NCBI RefSeq assembly: GCF_019375475.1
Contig: NZ_JAHXGQ010000020.1
Span: forward strand, 1-52,155
DNA: 52,155 nucleotides
DNA from: Saccharothrix obliqua
GTDB taxonomy: Bacteria; Actinomycetota; Actinomycetes; Mycobacteriales; Pseudonocardiaceae
Reading direction: 5' to 3'
Below, piece by piece: positions 14,037 to 22,612 of the stretch. A program made the position numbers and the translations under genes. Under the pieces are notes generated by a model. It did no database searches, was not told the origin of the DNA, and saw nothing but the letters and a program-made list of their open reading frames with translations. Within the stretch, counting starts at the first letter, position 1. The number at the start of each line of letters is the position of its first letter.

Positions 14037-16514
14037 TCACTCCTGCCTGGCGCGCCGCTTCCGGCTCAGGACCACGAGGGCCGTGCCCGCGCCGAGGACC
14101 AGGACACCGAGCAGGATCACCCACGGCAGACCCGAAACACCGGTGTCGGCCAACGAATCCGTCCGCTTGTGCGGCGGGGCGGCCGGCGTGGTCGGCGCCG
14201 TGGTCGGCGGCTCGGTGGTCACCGGGGGCGTCGTCGTGGTCGGCGCCGGCTGCGGGATGTGCACGCCCGCGTCGATCGTGTGGTCGACCTCGCCGGGGTT
14301 GGCCGGCGCGGTCACCGGCGCGTACCCGTTGCACAGCTCGCCGCTGGTCGGCGGCACGACGTTCGAGTCGTGCACCCGGTCGTCGCCGACCTGCGAGAGC
14401 GTGAACACCACGTCCTTGGCCGGCGGCCGACCCGGGACCTTGCTGGTGTCCGCGGTGCACACGTTGAACTGCACCGTGTACTTCGCGCCGCGGGTGAGTT
14501 CGTACTCCGCGCCCACGCCGCCGAAGTAGTATTCGCCCGCCGCGTCGGTCTTGGTCGTCGCGACCTGCTTGCCGGTCGAGTCCAGCAGGTTGATCGTCGC
14601 ACCCGGCAGCCGCACGTCGCCCGGGTCCTGGACGCCGTTGCGGTCGCCGTCGAACCACACCAGGTTGCCGATCTGGATCGGCGCGTTCGCGGCCTGGTAG
14701 GCGACGTCACCGAGACCACCGGCCTTGCCGAACCCGTTCTGCGCGTCGTTGACGAACTCGTACGCGTTGCGGTTCGGGTTGTTGCCGGGTCCCTCACCGG
14801 TCGCGAAGTGGTAGTAGCCCGTGCCACCCGTGGCGACGTTGACGGTCGGGTCCATCTGCGTGCTGACGATCCAGTCCTGCTGGGGGATGTACGCGATCGA
14901 ACCCTGCGCGGTCTCCTGGTGCGGTCCGGGCGAACCACCCGGCGCGAAGAACTCACCGGGGAAGAACTCGACCACGCCCGCGGGCTGACCACCGTCGTTG
15001 TTGCCGTTCGCGTGGTCGGGGCAGTTCCCGGTGCCCTCCCAGGTGTAGCCACCGGCGGGGTTGACGCAGGCCATGTTGATGTCGCCGCCGGAGAACCCGT
15101 TCTCGGTACCGGGCCTATCCGGCCGCGGGTCCAGCCCGCCCCAGCCCGCCGCGTCCATGAACCGGTCGCGGAAGCCGAGGACCATCGAACCGTCACGCGT
15201 GAAGACGATGCCGGCCACCTGCGGCTGCGGGTCGATCAGCGCGCCGTTGCCGTTGACGTCGTGCTTGTCCCAAGTGGACACCCTGGTGTCCCAGGGGTTC
15301 CAGTGGGTGCCCTGCTCCCCACCCAGCCCGGACAGGACGTAGCCGCGCTCGCCGGTCAACGCCTGGGACAGCACCACGGTGAACTTGTCGCCCTTGTAGG
15401 CGTAGACGACGGCCTTGAGGTCGGTCCGCTTCTGCGTGCTCTCCGCGCTGCACACACCACCGATGTAGAGGGTGCTGTCGTGCGCGGTGACCGTGAACGG
15501 CCGCCAGTCGCCCTCCGCCGCGCAACCCGGGTCCGGGATCGGCACCGTCGCCAGCGGCGCGGCGGCCGTGGCCCCGGTGGCGTCGAAGCTCACCAGGGAC
15601 CGGGACTGGAGGTTCACCGCGTACAGCGTGCTGTCGTCCTCCGACAACGCGATGCCGCCGATGCCCTCCTTGCCCGGCGCCTCGGTGAAACCGCCGTCCC
15701 TGATCAGGTTGGCGGTGTCGTGGGGCGTCACCGCGGCACCCGGGACCTTCGCGAACAGGGGCGCGGTGCCGCTGCCGTCGAGCGGCACGGTGTAGATCGC
15801 GTCACCGCCCCCGGGTCCGTAGGCGGTGAACCGCCGCGCGAACGCGCTCTGGAACAAGCGGTTCCGGGCCTTGTCGTAGGCGAGCCCGTACGTCGTGCCC
15901 ACCTTGTCCTGGGTGACCAGCGGGGTCGGGCAGGCCACGGTCGGGCACGTGCCCCTGGCGTCCGTCCCGAACGCCACCAGCGCCCGGGTGTCGCGGCCCC
16001 GCGCGCCGTTCTGGATCGGCACGAAGTACCGGGTGTCCGGCAGGGCGTAGTCGGCGGCGTTCCAGACGCCGGTGATCACCGAGTCGTCCTTGCCGTTCGA
16101 CACGTCCACGAAGGTCGTGAAGCTGTCGAAGTGGTTGGTCGCCGTCGAGGCCGGCGCGGCGCGCAGGTAGTCGCTGTAGGGAGCCGGGACGGTGACGTCC
16201 ACGCGGTAGTGACCGCCGATGAGCACGTTGGACGGCGGGACCACGACCTTGCCGGTGGCGTCCGTGGTGCCGGTGACGTGGTGGCCCGCCGGGTCGCTGA
16301 CGTCGACGTTCATGCCCTGCTGCGGCACGTCCATCGTCGCGTTGATCACGCCGGTGCCGAAGAAGTCCCGCAACACCTGGACCGTCAGCGTGCCGTCCTC
16401 TTGCGCCGCCGCGGACGGCGTCGCCGCTCCGGTGACGGCGCTGCTCGCCAGCAGCAGGCCGGCGAGCCCGACCCGCGCCCGCCGCCCGATACGCGTCCGG
16501 GATCTCCGGCTCAT
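14037..16514 (-). CDS. LAXTG-anchored surface protein with SdrD-B-like domain
   Basis: An 825-aa cell-wall protein. Residues 1-38 are a signal peptide (Arg-rich, 'VGLAGLLLASSAVTGA', cut near 'SAAAQE'). The central about 550 aa look like a WD/NHL-type repeat region describing 'LSEDDSTLYAVNL'-style blades. An SdrD B-like domain follows ('IGNLVWFDGDRNGVQDPGD' to 'DAAGEYYFGGVG'), then a Pro/Thr-rich wall spanner, the sorting motif LADTG (788-792), a hydrophobic helix and the tail 'RKRRARQE'. LAxTG is the class E sortase signal of high-G+C Gram-positives. ATG 16514 follows GAGGGGAC; the frame is open to 16817 but that part has no signal-peptide character. No sortase gene is adjacent. Confidence 0.9.
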   Translation of the reverse strand: MSRRSRTRIGRRARVGLAGLLLASSAVTGAATPSAAAQEDGTLTVQVLRDFFGTGVINATMDVPQQGMNVDVSDPAGHHVTGTTDATGKVVVPPSNVLIGGHYRVDVTVPAPYSDYLRAAPASTATNHFDSFTTFVDVSNGKDDSVITGVWNAADYALPDTRYFVPIQNGARGRDTRALVAFGTDARGTCPTVACPTPLVTQDKVGTTYGLAYDKARNRLFQSAFARRFTAYGPGGGDAIYTVPLDGSGTAPLFAKVPGAAVTPHDTANLIRDGGFTEAPGKEGIGGIALSEDDSTLYAVNLQSRSLVSFDATGATAAAPLATVPIPDPGCAAEGDWRPFTVTAHDSTLYIGGVCSAESTQKRTDLKAVVYAYKGDKFTVVLSQALTGERGYVLSGLGGEQGTHWNPWDTRVSTWDKHDVNGNGALIDPQPQVAGIVFTRDGSMVLGFRDRFMDAAGWGGLDPRPDRPGTENGFSGGDINMACVNPAGGYTWEGTGNCPDHANGNNDGGQPAGVVEFFPGEFFAPGGSPGPHQETAQGSIAYIPQQDWIVSTQMDPTVNVATGGTGYYHFATGEGPGNNPNRNAYEFVNDAQNGFGKAGGLGDVAYQAANAPIQIGNLVWFDGDRNGVQDPGDVRLPGATINLLDSTGKQVATTKTDAAGEYYFGGVGAEYELTRGAKYTVQFNVCTADTSKVPGRPPAKDVVFTLSQVGDDRVHDSNVVPPTSGELCNGYAPVTAPANPGEVDHTIDAGVHIPQPAPTTTTPPVTTEPPTTAPTTPAAPPHKRTDSLADTGVSGLPWVILLGVLVLGAGTALVVLSRKRRARQE

Positions 16515-16621
16515 CGCTGTCCCCTCGATGAAGTCTTTGTGAACCGCCACAGACAACCAGAACGATGTCCTCCGGTGTGCCGCTGGATCGGGTGAATCAG
16601 GGGGTGAATCAGGGGGCCTGT

Positions 16622-16636
16622 TAGCATCCCGCCGCG
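16622..16636 (+). promoter_or_regulatory. probable leaderless -10 element
   Basis: TAGCAT (16622-16627) lies 8 nt before the GTG start at 16636, the spacing expected when transcription begins at the start codon. No Shine-Dalgarno sequence is present between them. Confidence 0.45.
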
Positions 16637-17397
16637 TGCCGAGCATCCGAGCCCAGCAACGCCGCCCGCGGTCCCGCTGGGTGGTGACCGCCATCGGCGT
16701 CGTGGTCGTCGCGGCGGTCGGCGTGACCGCGTTCCTGGCCGTCGACCGGGAGCCCGCCGGCCCGCGCCCGTTGACGGCCGACGAGGCGAATCTGCTGGCG
16801 GTCACGCGGTTCCGCAACTACGAGGCGGGTGGTCGCGCGGTGACGATCACCGTGCCGACCACCTCCGGCGGGCTGGTCGTCACCGGTTCCGTCGACTACC
16901 GGGCCAAGATCGGGTACGGCGTGGTGCGTGGCGCCGGGCGCGGCACGTCCAGCGACGGGCTGATCCAGTGGAACACCACCACCGTGTTCCTCCATCCGGT
17001 CGTGGACGCCCCGGCGGAGGTTCCGGCGACGCCACCCGCTTCCGATTGGCACCGCCGTCCGCTGCGGACGGCGGGCAGCTCGCTGGACAGCGCGCTGCTC
17101 ATCGCCCTCGACCTCGGCAGCGACCGACCCGACAACGCCGAGCTGCTGCCGCAGAACGGCGCGGCCTGGGTGGGTCGGGACGAGATCGGTGGCCGCCGGG
17201 TCGACATCATGTCCGGACCGGCCGCGCGTGCCAAGCCGGACACCGCGGGCAACGTCCGCTACTGGCTCGACCCGGACGGCACCATGCACCGGGTCCAGGC
17301 CGACGTGGCGTCCGAGCCGCAGTCCGTGGTCATCGACTTCGACGCCCGGCCGTACGTGCCGGTGCGGCCCGCGCCAGGGGTCGTCCCGACGCCGTAG
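16636..17397 (+). CDS. membrane-anchored extracytoplasmic protein, unknown function
   Basis: A 253-aa protein with a basic N terminus, one transmembrane helix (about 15-35, 'WVVTAIGVVVVAAVGVTAFL') and an outside domain of about 215 aa. The outer part has 'GLVVTGSVDYRAKIGYGVV' and 'GNVRYWLDPDGTMHRVQADV', reminiscent of the LppX/LprG-like lipid-binding fold that many actinobacterial anchored proteins share; this is a resemblance only. The GTG start lacks a ribosome site but follows a -10-like TAGCAT, so the mRNA may be leaderless. The stop is 2 nt from the stop of the convergent beta-helix gene. Confidence 0.7.
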   Translation: MPSIRAQQRRPRSRWVVTAIGVVVVAAVGVTAFLAVDREPAGPRPLTADEANLLAVTRFRNYEAGGRAVTITVPTTSGGLVVTGSVDYRAKIGYGVVRGAGRGTSSDGLIQWNTTTVFLHPVVDAPAEVPATPPASDWHRRPLRTAGSSLDSALLIALDLGSDRPDNAELLPQNGAAWVGRDEIGGRRVDIMSGPAARAKPDTAGNVRYWLDPDGTMHRVQADVASEPQSVVIDFDARPYVPVRPAPGVVPTP

Positions 17398-17399
17398 CG

Positions 17400-18725
17400 T
17401 CAGGACGTCCGCACCACCGCGCGGTCGGCGAGCAGCGACGCCGGTGGCAGCGCGACTTTCGCGGTGTCCGGCAGCGCGGGGGTGGCCGGTACGGCGGTGG
17501 GTCCCGCGGTGGTGGCGTTCGGCAGCTGCGGCTGCGGTGCGGGCGCGGCCACGTCGGTGAACGGGATGCCGCGCGGCGGTTTGGGCGCGGACCACGTGCC
17601 GGACGGCGACGGTTCGGCGGCCGGGCAGGTCGCGGTGGTCGCGAGCAGGTCGGGCACCGTGGTCGCGAGGTCGTTGCCCCGCAGGCAGTTGCCCTGGCCG
17701 CGGGTGGCGGTGGGGAACGTCCAGCCGACGTCGACCGCGTTGGCCGCGAACGCGTTCTCCAGGACCTGGTTGCCGTTGGGCGGCACGTCGGCGGTCGCGG
17801 TGATCACCAGCCCGCCGTTGACGTGGCCGGTGATCCGGTTGCGGACGAACCGGTTGTCGCTGCCGCCGTCGACGCCGATGCCCACGCCCCACCCGCCGTC
17901 GGCCTGCTCGGGGGTCGAGGGCTGCTGGTTGTCGGCGACCAGGTTGCCCGCGACCAGGGCGTCCTGCTGCGGCAGCAGCTTCTCCTGGTGGTCGGAGCTG
18001 GTGGTGAGGCCGACCCGGTTGCCGACGAGGCGGTTGCCCACCACGTACATGTCACCGCCGGCGTTGGTGCCCTCGTAGCCGACCGCGTTGAGTTCGGCGA
18101 CGTTGTCCCGCACCACGATGCGGCAGGGCTTGCACTGCCCGACGTAGATGCCCGAGTCGGCCGATCCGGACGCGTACGAGTGCTCGATGACGCCGTCCTG
18201 GGCGGAGAACGCGTAGATGCCGTACAGCCCGTTGCGGGTGGCGGTCACGTGGGAGACCAGGAAGGACTTGAGGAAGGTGACCGGTTCGTCGCCGGTGTCG
18301 TAGCCGCCGCGCCCCGGCGACCCGGTGGCCGCCGCCGCCGAACCGGTGAGCAGCACGCCGTTCTGGGTGTTGTTCCGCACGGTCAGGTTCTCCACGGCCA
18401 CCCCGGGCGCGGTGACGACGATGCCGTTGGGCTGCCGCAACCGGCCGTCGATGACGACGCCATCCCGCGACTCACCGCGCAGCGTCACCCAGGCCTTGTC
18501 GACCTTGACCGACTCCTGGTACACGCCCGGTGCGACCAGCACCAGGTCACCGGGTTCGGCGAGGGACACGGCGGCGGAGATCGTCGGGGCGTCGACCGGC
18601 ACGCGGATGGTCACCTGCGTGCCGTCCGGTCGTTCGCCCGCAGCCGACCCGCCGTCGTCGGCGCCACAGGCGGCCAGCGCCAACACCGGCACCGCCGCGA
18701 TCGCGACAAGACCTGAACGATGCAT
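17400..18725 (-). CDS. right-handed beta-helix lipoprotein
   Basis: A 441-aa exported lipoprotein. MHRSGLVAIAAVPVLALAAC carries a lipobox with Cys20. The mature part has repeated short strands with Asn and Gly at turns ('VENLTVRNNTQNGVLLTG', 'SGIYVGQCKPCRIVVRDNV', 'GNRLVGNRVGL', 'NRITGHVNGGLVI'), the pattern of NosD/pectate-lyase-like parallel beta-helices, preceded by 'APTISAAVSLAEPGDLVLV', the usual entry of such domains. A low-complexity Pro/Ala tail follows. The family binds or modifies carbohydrates in some cases; no catalytic site is clear here. It is divergent from the DyP peroxidase gene with 61 nt between starts, so the two may share control. Confidence 0.85.
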   Translation of the reverse strand: MHRSGLVAIAAVPVLALAACGADDGGSAAGERPDGTQVTIRVPVDAPTISAAVSLAEPGDLVLVAPGVYQESVKVDKAWVTLRGESRDGVVIDGRLRQPNGIVVTAPGVAVENLTVRNNTQNGVLLTGSAAAATGSPGRGGYDTGDEPVTFLKSFLVSHVTATRNGLYGIYAFSAQDGVIEHSYASGSADSGIYVGQCKPCRIVVRDNVAELNAVGYEGTNAGGDMYVVGNRLVGNRVGLTTSSDHQEKLLPQQDALVAGNLVADNQQPSTPEQADGGWGVGIGVDGGSDNRFVRNRITGHVNGGLVITATADVPPNGNQVLENAFAANAVDVGWTFPTATRGQGNCLRGNDLATTVPDLLATTATCPAAEPSPSGTWSAPKPPRGIPFTDVAAPAPQPQLPNATTAGPTAVPATPALPDTAKVALPPASLLADRAVVRTS

Positions 18726-18786
18726 GGGGCCCAGTCTGGACTGCCGGATTCGCCCGCGGTAGGCCGGGTCTGGCACTCTCCACACC

Positions 18787-19920
18787 GTGCGCCGAGCCGA
18801 AGACCGACCGTCCCGCCGCGCGTTCCTCGGCGTCACCGCCACCGCGCTGGCCGCCGGCGTCACCGCGGGGTGCGAACCGGGCGGCTCCCGCCCGGACGGG
18901 CCCGCGCCGGTGTCGCCCGTGGGACCTCGGCAGGCGGGCGTGGTGCTACCCCGCGAGGCGCAGCCCAACCTGCTGGTCCTGGTGGCCGACGTGGACGACG
19001 GGGTGGCGGTCGGCCCGCTGCTGGCGGGGCTCGGCGAGGCCGTCCGCGGGCTCGTCGCGGGCACCGACGCGCGACTGCTGGGCCTGCCGCCGGGCGACCT
19101 CACCGTGACGATCGGGGTCGGCCCCCGGCTGGTGCGCGCGGTCGACCCCGCCCTGCCCGGCGCGACGGACCTCCCGCCGTTCGCCCACGAGCGGATCGAA
19201 CCGCGGGCGCGTGGTGGCGACCTGCTGGTGCAGGTCTGCGCGAGCGACGCGGTCGTGCCGCCGGTGGTCGCCGCCGCGCTGCTGGACCGGGCCGGTGCCG
19301 GGGTGCGCGAGCGCTGGCGGCAGACCGGTCGGCGTGGTTCGGCCGTTCCGGTGAAATCCGCGGTCACCGCGCCGCGCAACGTGTTCGGCTTCATCGACGG
19401 CATCGTCGGCCCGCACGCGGAGGCCGAGCAGGAGCGTGACCTGTGGCTGCCCGGACCGGCGCCGGTCGCCGGCGGCACGATCGCCGTGATCCGGCGCATG
19501 GAGCTGGATCTGCGGCGGTTCGCGGCGTTACCCGTCGCCGACCAGGAGGCGGTGTTCGGGCGGAGCCGGAGCACCGGCGCGCCGCTCTCCGGCGGGACCA
19601 TCGCCGCCGACCCGGACCTCGGCGCGAAGACGCCGGACGGGCGTTACCTCATCCCGGCCGACTCCCACGTCCGGCGGGCGCACTCCAGCGTGGTCGGTGT
19701 CGGCCACATGCTGCGCCGTTCCTACAGCATGGACGAACCCGCGCCCGGTCTGCTGTTCATCAGCTTCCAGAACGACATCCGGACGTTCACCAACACGTTG
19801 ACGCGCATGGACAACAGCGACGCGCTGCTGCCGTTCACCACGACGACGGCCAGTGCGACGTTCCTGGTGCTCCCCGGCTTCTCCCCCGAACGCCCGCTCG
19901 GCTCCACGCTCTTCCGGTAG
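18787..19920 (+). CDS. Dyp-type haem peroxidase, exported
   Basis: A 377-aa dye-decolourising peroxidase, which oxidises phenols, dyes or haem-related substrates with H2O2. The fingerprint 'GFIDGI' supplies the distal Asp; the proximal His and nearby Arg are in 'SHVRRAHSSVVG'. The N terminus has a twin-arginine motif (SRRAFLG) and a hydrophobic run ending in 'VTAGC', so the protein is probably folded in the cytoplasm, exported by Tat and lipidated. It lacks EfeU/EfeO partners nearby, so an iron-uptake role is not supported. GTG 18787 is the first start that includes the Tat motif. Confidence 0.92.
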   Translation: MRRAEDRPSRRAFLGVTATALAAGVTAGCEPGGSRPDGPAPVSPVGPRQAGVVLPREAQPNLLVLVADVDDGVAVGPLLAGLGEAVRGLVAGTDARLLGLPPGDLTVTIGVGPRLVRAVDPALPGATDLPPFAHERIEPRARGGDLLVQVCASDAVVPPVVAAALLDRAGAGVRERWRQTGRRGSAVPVKSAVTAPRNVFGFIDGIVGPHAEAEQERDLWLPGPAPVAGGTIAVIRRMELDLRRFAALPVADQEAVFGRSRSTGAPLSGGTIAADPDLGAKTPDGRYLIPADSHVRRAHSSVVGVGHMLRRSYSMDEPAPGLLFISFQNDIRTFTNTLTRMDNSDALLPFTTTTASATFLVLPGFSPERPLGSTLFR

Positions 19921-19945
19921 GGCCGGTCCTCGAAGCCGGAGCGCG

Positions 19946-19986
19946 GCCCGACCGCCCCGCCGGCGCAGCGAGGACGGCGGTCGGGC
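19946..19986. terminator. inverted repeat between convergent genes
   Basis: GCCCGACCGCC (19946-19956) and GGCGGTCGGGC (19976-19986) form an 11-bp stem with a 19-nt loop, between the convergent peroxidase and LuxR genes. Likely a bidirectional terminator. Confidence 0.55.
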
Positions 19987-19992
19987 GGGGCG

Positions 19993-21600
19993 CTAGAGCG
20001 CCCCGGTCTCGTAAGCACGCATCAGCGCACCCTCCCGAGTGGACGCACCGAGCTTGCGGTAAGCGCTTTTCATCTGCGTGCGCACGGTGTTGACGGAAAC
20101 GACGAGCTTACGCGCGACCTCCGCGACGGTCAGCCCGGCGTCCAGCTCGGTGAGCACCACCTGCTCCCGGTTGGTCAGCTCGACCAGCTCGACGCGGTCC
20201 GGGAACACCGGCCGGGCGCGGGCCAGGCGGTGCGCCGCCTCGTCGGACAGGGGCAGGTCGCCCAACCGGATCACCTCGTCGCGGTCGGCCGGGGATAACG
20301 ACGCCAGCGAGAGCACTTCGTCCGGCGTGCGCAGGCGCCGAACGGGCAGGAGTGTCCGGCGTGCCTCGTCCCGGTCGCCCATGCGCAGCGCGGCGATCGC
20401 CTTGAGCAGCAACATCTGCCGTGCGTCCCGGCGGGACGTGGTCTCGTGCCAGGACGTGCGCGAGGCCATCGCGCGCACCGCCTCGTACTCGCCGTTGAGC
20501 AGCCTGAGCCGGGCCGCGGGCAACGCCGACCACGACGCCTGCGCATCCGCCTCCTTGATCAACCGCAGGGCGCGGGTGGCCTGGCCGGTGGCGATCAGCA
20601 GCTCGACGTGGGCGCGCCGGACCACCTGGGCGGCGGTGCCCTGCGCGACGAGTTCGGGCGCGTGGTTGAGCCGGAGCACGCCGAGGTGGGCCAGCGACGT
20701 GGCCGGGTCGCCGAGGTGCAGCCCGTGCGCGAACACCAGCGCCGCCACGAACGGCCAGACCTCCAGCTGCCCGGTGCCGTCCCCGGTTTCCTCCAGGCAG
20801 CGCGCGAGCCCGCTCCTGTCGTGGCGGTCCAGCGCGTCCCAGCCCTCGGCGATCGTGCCGCCCGCGGTGAGCAGGAACCGGACCCGCTCGGAGGGCGGTT
20901 CGACACCACGCACCCGGTCGAGCCACTGGCGGGCGAGCGCGCCGTGACCGAGGTGGCCGAAGATCATGGCGAGGTTCGCGGCGGCGTTGAGGGCGGTGGC
21001 CGCCGTGCCCGGTCCCACGGTCGCCCGCTCGTACGCCTGGCGGTAAAGCTCCACCGCGGCCGGGAAGTCGTCCATCAGGGAGCGGGTCAGTCCACGTTGC
21101 ACGGCGAGCCACCCGGGGTGCGCCACCACGTCGGCGCCGGGCAGCGAGCTGAGCTGCGCCGCGCGGGTGGACAGGCGCTCGCCCAGCTCCTCGGCCTCGG
21201 CGCAGGCGCCCTTCATGCGCAGCCCGATCATCGCCGCGGTGCCCACCGCGACGAGCGTCGCGGCCGACGTCTCGCGCGCGATGTCCATCGTCGCCGCCAG
21301 CCGGGTGCCGAGTTCCGCGTAGTGGCGCAGGAATGGCCGCAGTTCGCGGACCTGGAGTTCGTCCATCGCGTAGTAAGCGCCGGTCCACGAGAGCATCAGG
21401 CGCGGGCGGGCGCGCAACTCCTCGTCCGGCACCTGGCTGAGCGCCGAGAGCAGTCGGCCGGCGAGTTCGCCCTCGGCGGCGAAGACGTACCGGTCGCACA
21501 GCACTTCCAGCGCGTTCCAGTCGCGTTCCGCGACGATCCTGGTCAGCGTTTCCGACAAGTCGGCCGCCGGCACACGAGCGGATTGCGTTCTGTGCGGCAC
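19993..21600 (-). CDS. LuxR-type regulator with TPR-like helical region
   Basis: A 535-aa transcription factor. The C-terminal about 65 residues are a LuxR/FixJ HTH ('LTNREQVVLTELDAGLTVAE' onward, 'SVNTVRTQMKSAYRKLGAST'). The remaining about 465 residues are all-alpha, Ala/Leu/Arg-rich repeats like the TPR part of MalT/LAL regulators, but no Walker A ATPase domain is present, which full-length LAL proteins (about 900 aa) carry. It may thus be an ATPase-less relative. GTG 21600 has GAGGGG 8 nt upstream. It is monocistronic; target genes are unknown, with the DyP gene its convergent neighbour. Confidence 0.82.
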   Translation of the reverse strand: MPHRTQSARVPAADLSETLTRIVAERDWNALEVLCDRYVFAAEGELAGRLLSALSQVPDEELRARPRLMLSWTGAYYAMDELQVRELRPFLRHYAELGTRLAATMDIARETSAATLVAVGTAAMIGLRMKGACAEAEELGERLSTRAAQLSSLPGADVVAHPGWLAVQRGLTRSLMDDFPAAVELYRQAYERATVGPGTAATALNAAANLAMIFGHLGHGALARQWLDRVRGVEPPSERVRFLLTAGGTIAEGWDALDRHDRSGLARCLEETGDGTGQLEVWPFVAALVFAHGLHLGDPATSLAHLGVLRLNHAPELVAQGTAAQVVRRAHVELLIATGQATRALRLIKEADAQASWSALPAARLRLLNGEYEAVRAMASRTSWHETTSRRDARQMLLLKAIAALRMGDRDEARRTLLPVRRLRTPDEVLSLASLSPADRDEVIRLGDLPLSDEAAHRLARARPVFPDRVELVELTNREQVVLTELDAGLTVAEVARKLVVSVNTVRTQMKSAYRKLGASTREGALMRAYETGAL

Positions 21601-21911
21601 CGTCTACGCCCCTCCCCGAGCCAGGCCGATGATTCTCGCAGGTGAGGTGTTCGGGGGTCGCACCCCCCGCTCACTCCGCGTGAACAGAACATCACCCTGG
21701 CACGCAGACGCAGCAGTCGTCATGCCCGACAACCAGGTGAACTTGCGTGCCATCAGGGGGAATCTGACTCGTGCGTTCCGAGCACCCCTCATAACCGGCT
21801 CCGCGATTCCCGCACCCACCAGCGAAAACGGCCGGAACGCGGCCCGGCGGATTCACCACACCGGCCGAACCCGACCCGCGTTCCGGCCATTCCCCGGATC
21901 AACGCCGGGTG
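21601..21911. other. intergenic region with terminator
   Basis: About 310 bases between the LuxR start and the end of the next gene. It carries the terminator hairpin at 21830-21888 and presumably the LuxR promoter; no gene is supported in either strand. Confidence 0.5.
21830..21888 (-). terminator. terminator of the 160-aa unknown gene
   Basis: GGCCGGAACGCGG (21830-21842) and CCGCGTTCCGGCC (21876-21888) form a 13-bp stem with a long, itself partly pairable loop, starting 24 nt after the stop of the gene at 21912-22394. On the - strand it is followed by GTTTTCG, a short U-run. Confidence 0.65.
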
Positions 21912-22394
21912 TCAGAGGCACGTCCAGCAGTAAAGCAGCTCACCCGCCTCCCGCGCCCGCCGCGCGAGCGCCGACAACTCACCCGCCAACTCGGCCAGTT
22001 CCGGTCCGGACCACATGACCTCCTCCGACCGGGACCACCGCTCCCCCAGTCCGGGCAACGCCGCGTCCGGCACGTCCGCCAGCACGTCCCGGGTCGCGGT
22101 GTCCAGCTCGAACACCCACGGACCCTCCAGCCACGGGTCGTCTTCGACGTACACGCCCCGTTCGGGCTTCGGCGTGGTCGGCCACACCGCGCGCTGCCCC
22201 ACGACGCCCGGCTCCCACGGCACGTCGCGCACAGCCGCCACCAGGATGCCCAGGACCACGACCGGGTCGATCTGCTTGGCGGACACCCCGTCGAACCCCG
22301 GCTGCCACCCGTCGAGCGGGTGCAGGTCCTGCTCCACCACCCGCACCACGTCCGCCGCGTCGGCCGCGCGGAAGTAATCGGTCAGCACACCCAT
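21912..22394 (-). CDS. hypothetical protein, 160 aa
   Basis: The start MGVLTDYFRA at 22394 has GGAGGAG upstream with good spacing. The protein is acidic with several Trp ('DGWQPGFDGVSAKQID', 'DDPWLEGPWVFELD', 'YCWTCL' at the end), no membrane segment and no signal peptide. The 'GVLTDYFRAADAADVV' opening and acidic body resemble small DUF1877-like cytoplasmic proteins of unknown role; I do not assign a family firmly. It is monocistronic, with its own ribosome site and a terminator. Confidence 0.7.
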   Translation of the reverse strand: MGVLTDYFRAADAADVVRVVEQDLHPLDGWQPGFDGVSAKQIDPVVVLGILVAAVRDVPWEPGVVGQRAVWPTTPKPERGVYVEDDPWLEGPWVFELDTATRDVLADVPDAALPGLGERWSRSEEVMWSGPELAELAGELSALARRAREAGELLYCWTCL

Positions 22395-22534
22395 GTCGTC
22401 GTCTCCTCCGAACCGCGTCCGTCCGGAGTGGATAGCCCCGGACCTGCGGTCGAGTACACCAGACGACACCGACAAAACCGCTCGCGCGCGTCATGGCCCG
22501 CACACCGCCGAGGTCGACCTCCGGCAACGCCACC

Positions 22535-22572
22535 GCACCGCCGACCACGCCGGGCGGCGTGGTCGGCGGTGC
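22535..22572 (-). terminator. 17-bp perfect hairpin after the response regulator
   Basis: GCACCGCCGACCACGCC (22535-22551) pairs perfectly with 22556-22572 around a 4-nt loop, 40 nt beyond the stop of the response-regulator gene. Very stable; no T-run. Likely an I-type terminator. Confidence 0.7.
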
Positions 22573-22612
22573 CCGGAACCACGCCACGACGCGGACCCGC
22601 GGCGAACCCGGC

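Noticed and set aside
14169..16595. 808-codon + strand open frame over the surface-protein gene
   Set aside because: Composition is Arg/Val-rich with no motif; the - strand protein has a signal peptide, domain and LADTG anchor.
16515..16817. N-terminal extension of the LAXTG protein
   Set aside because: A signal peptide and a ribosome site both fit ATG 16514; the extension would bury the signal peptide.
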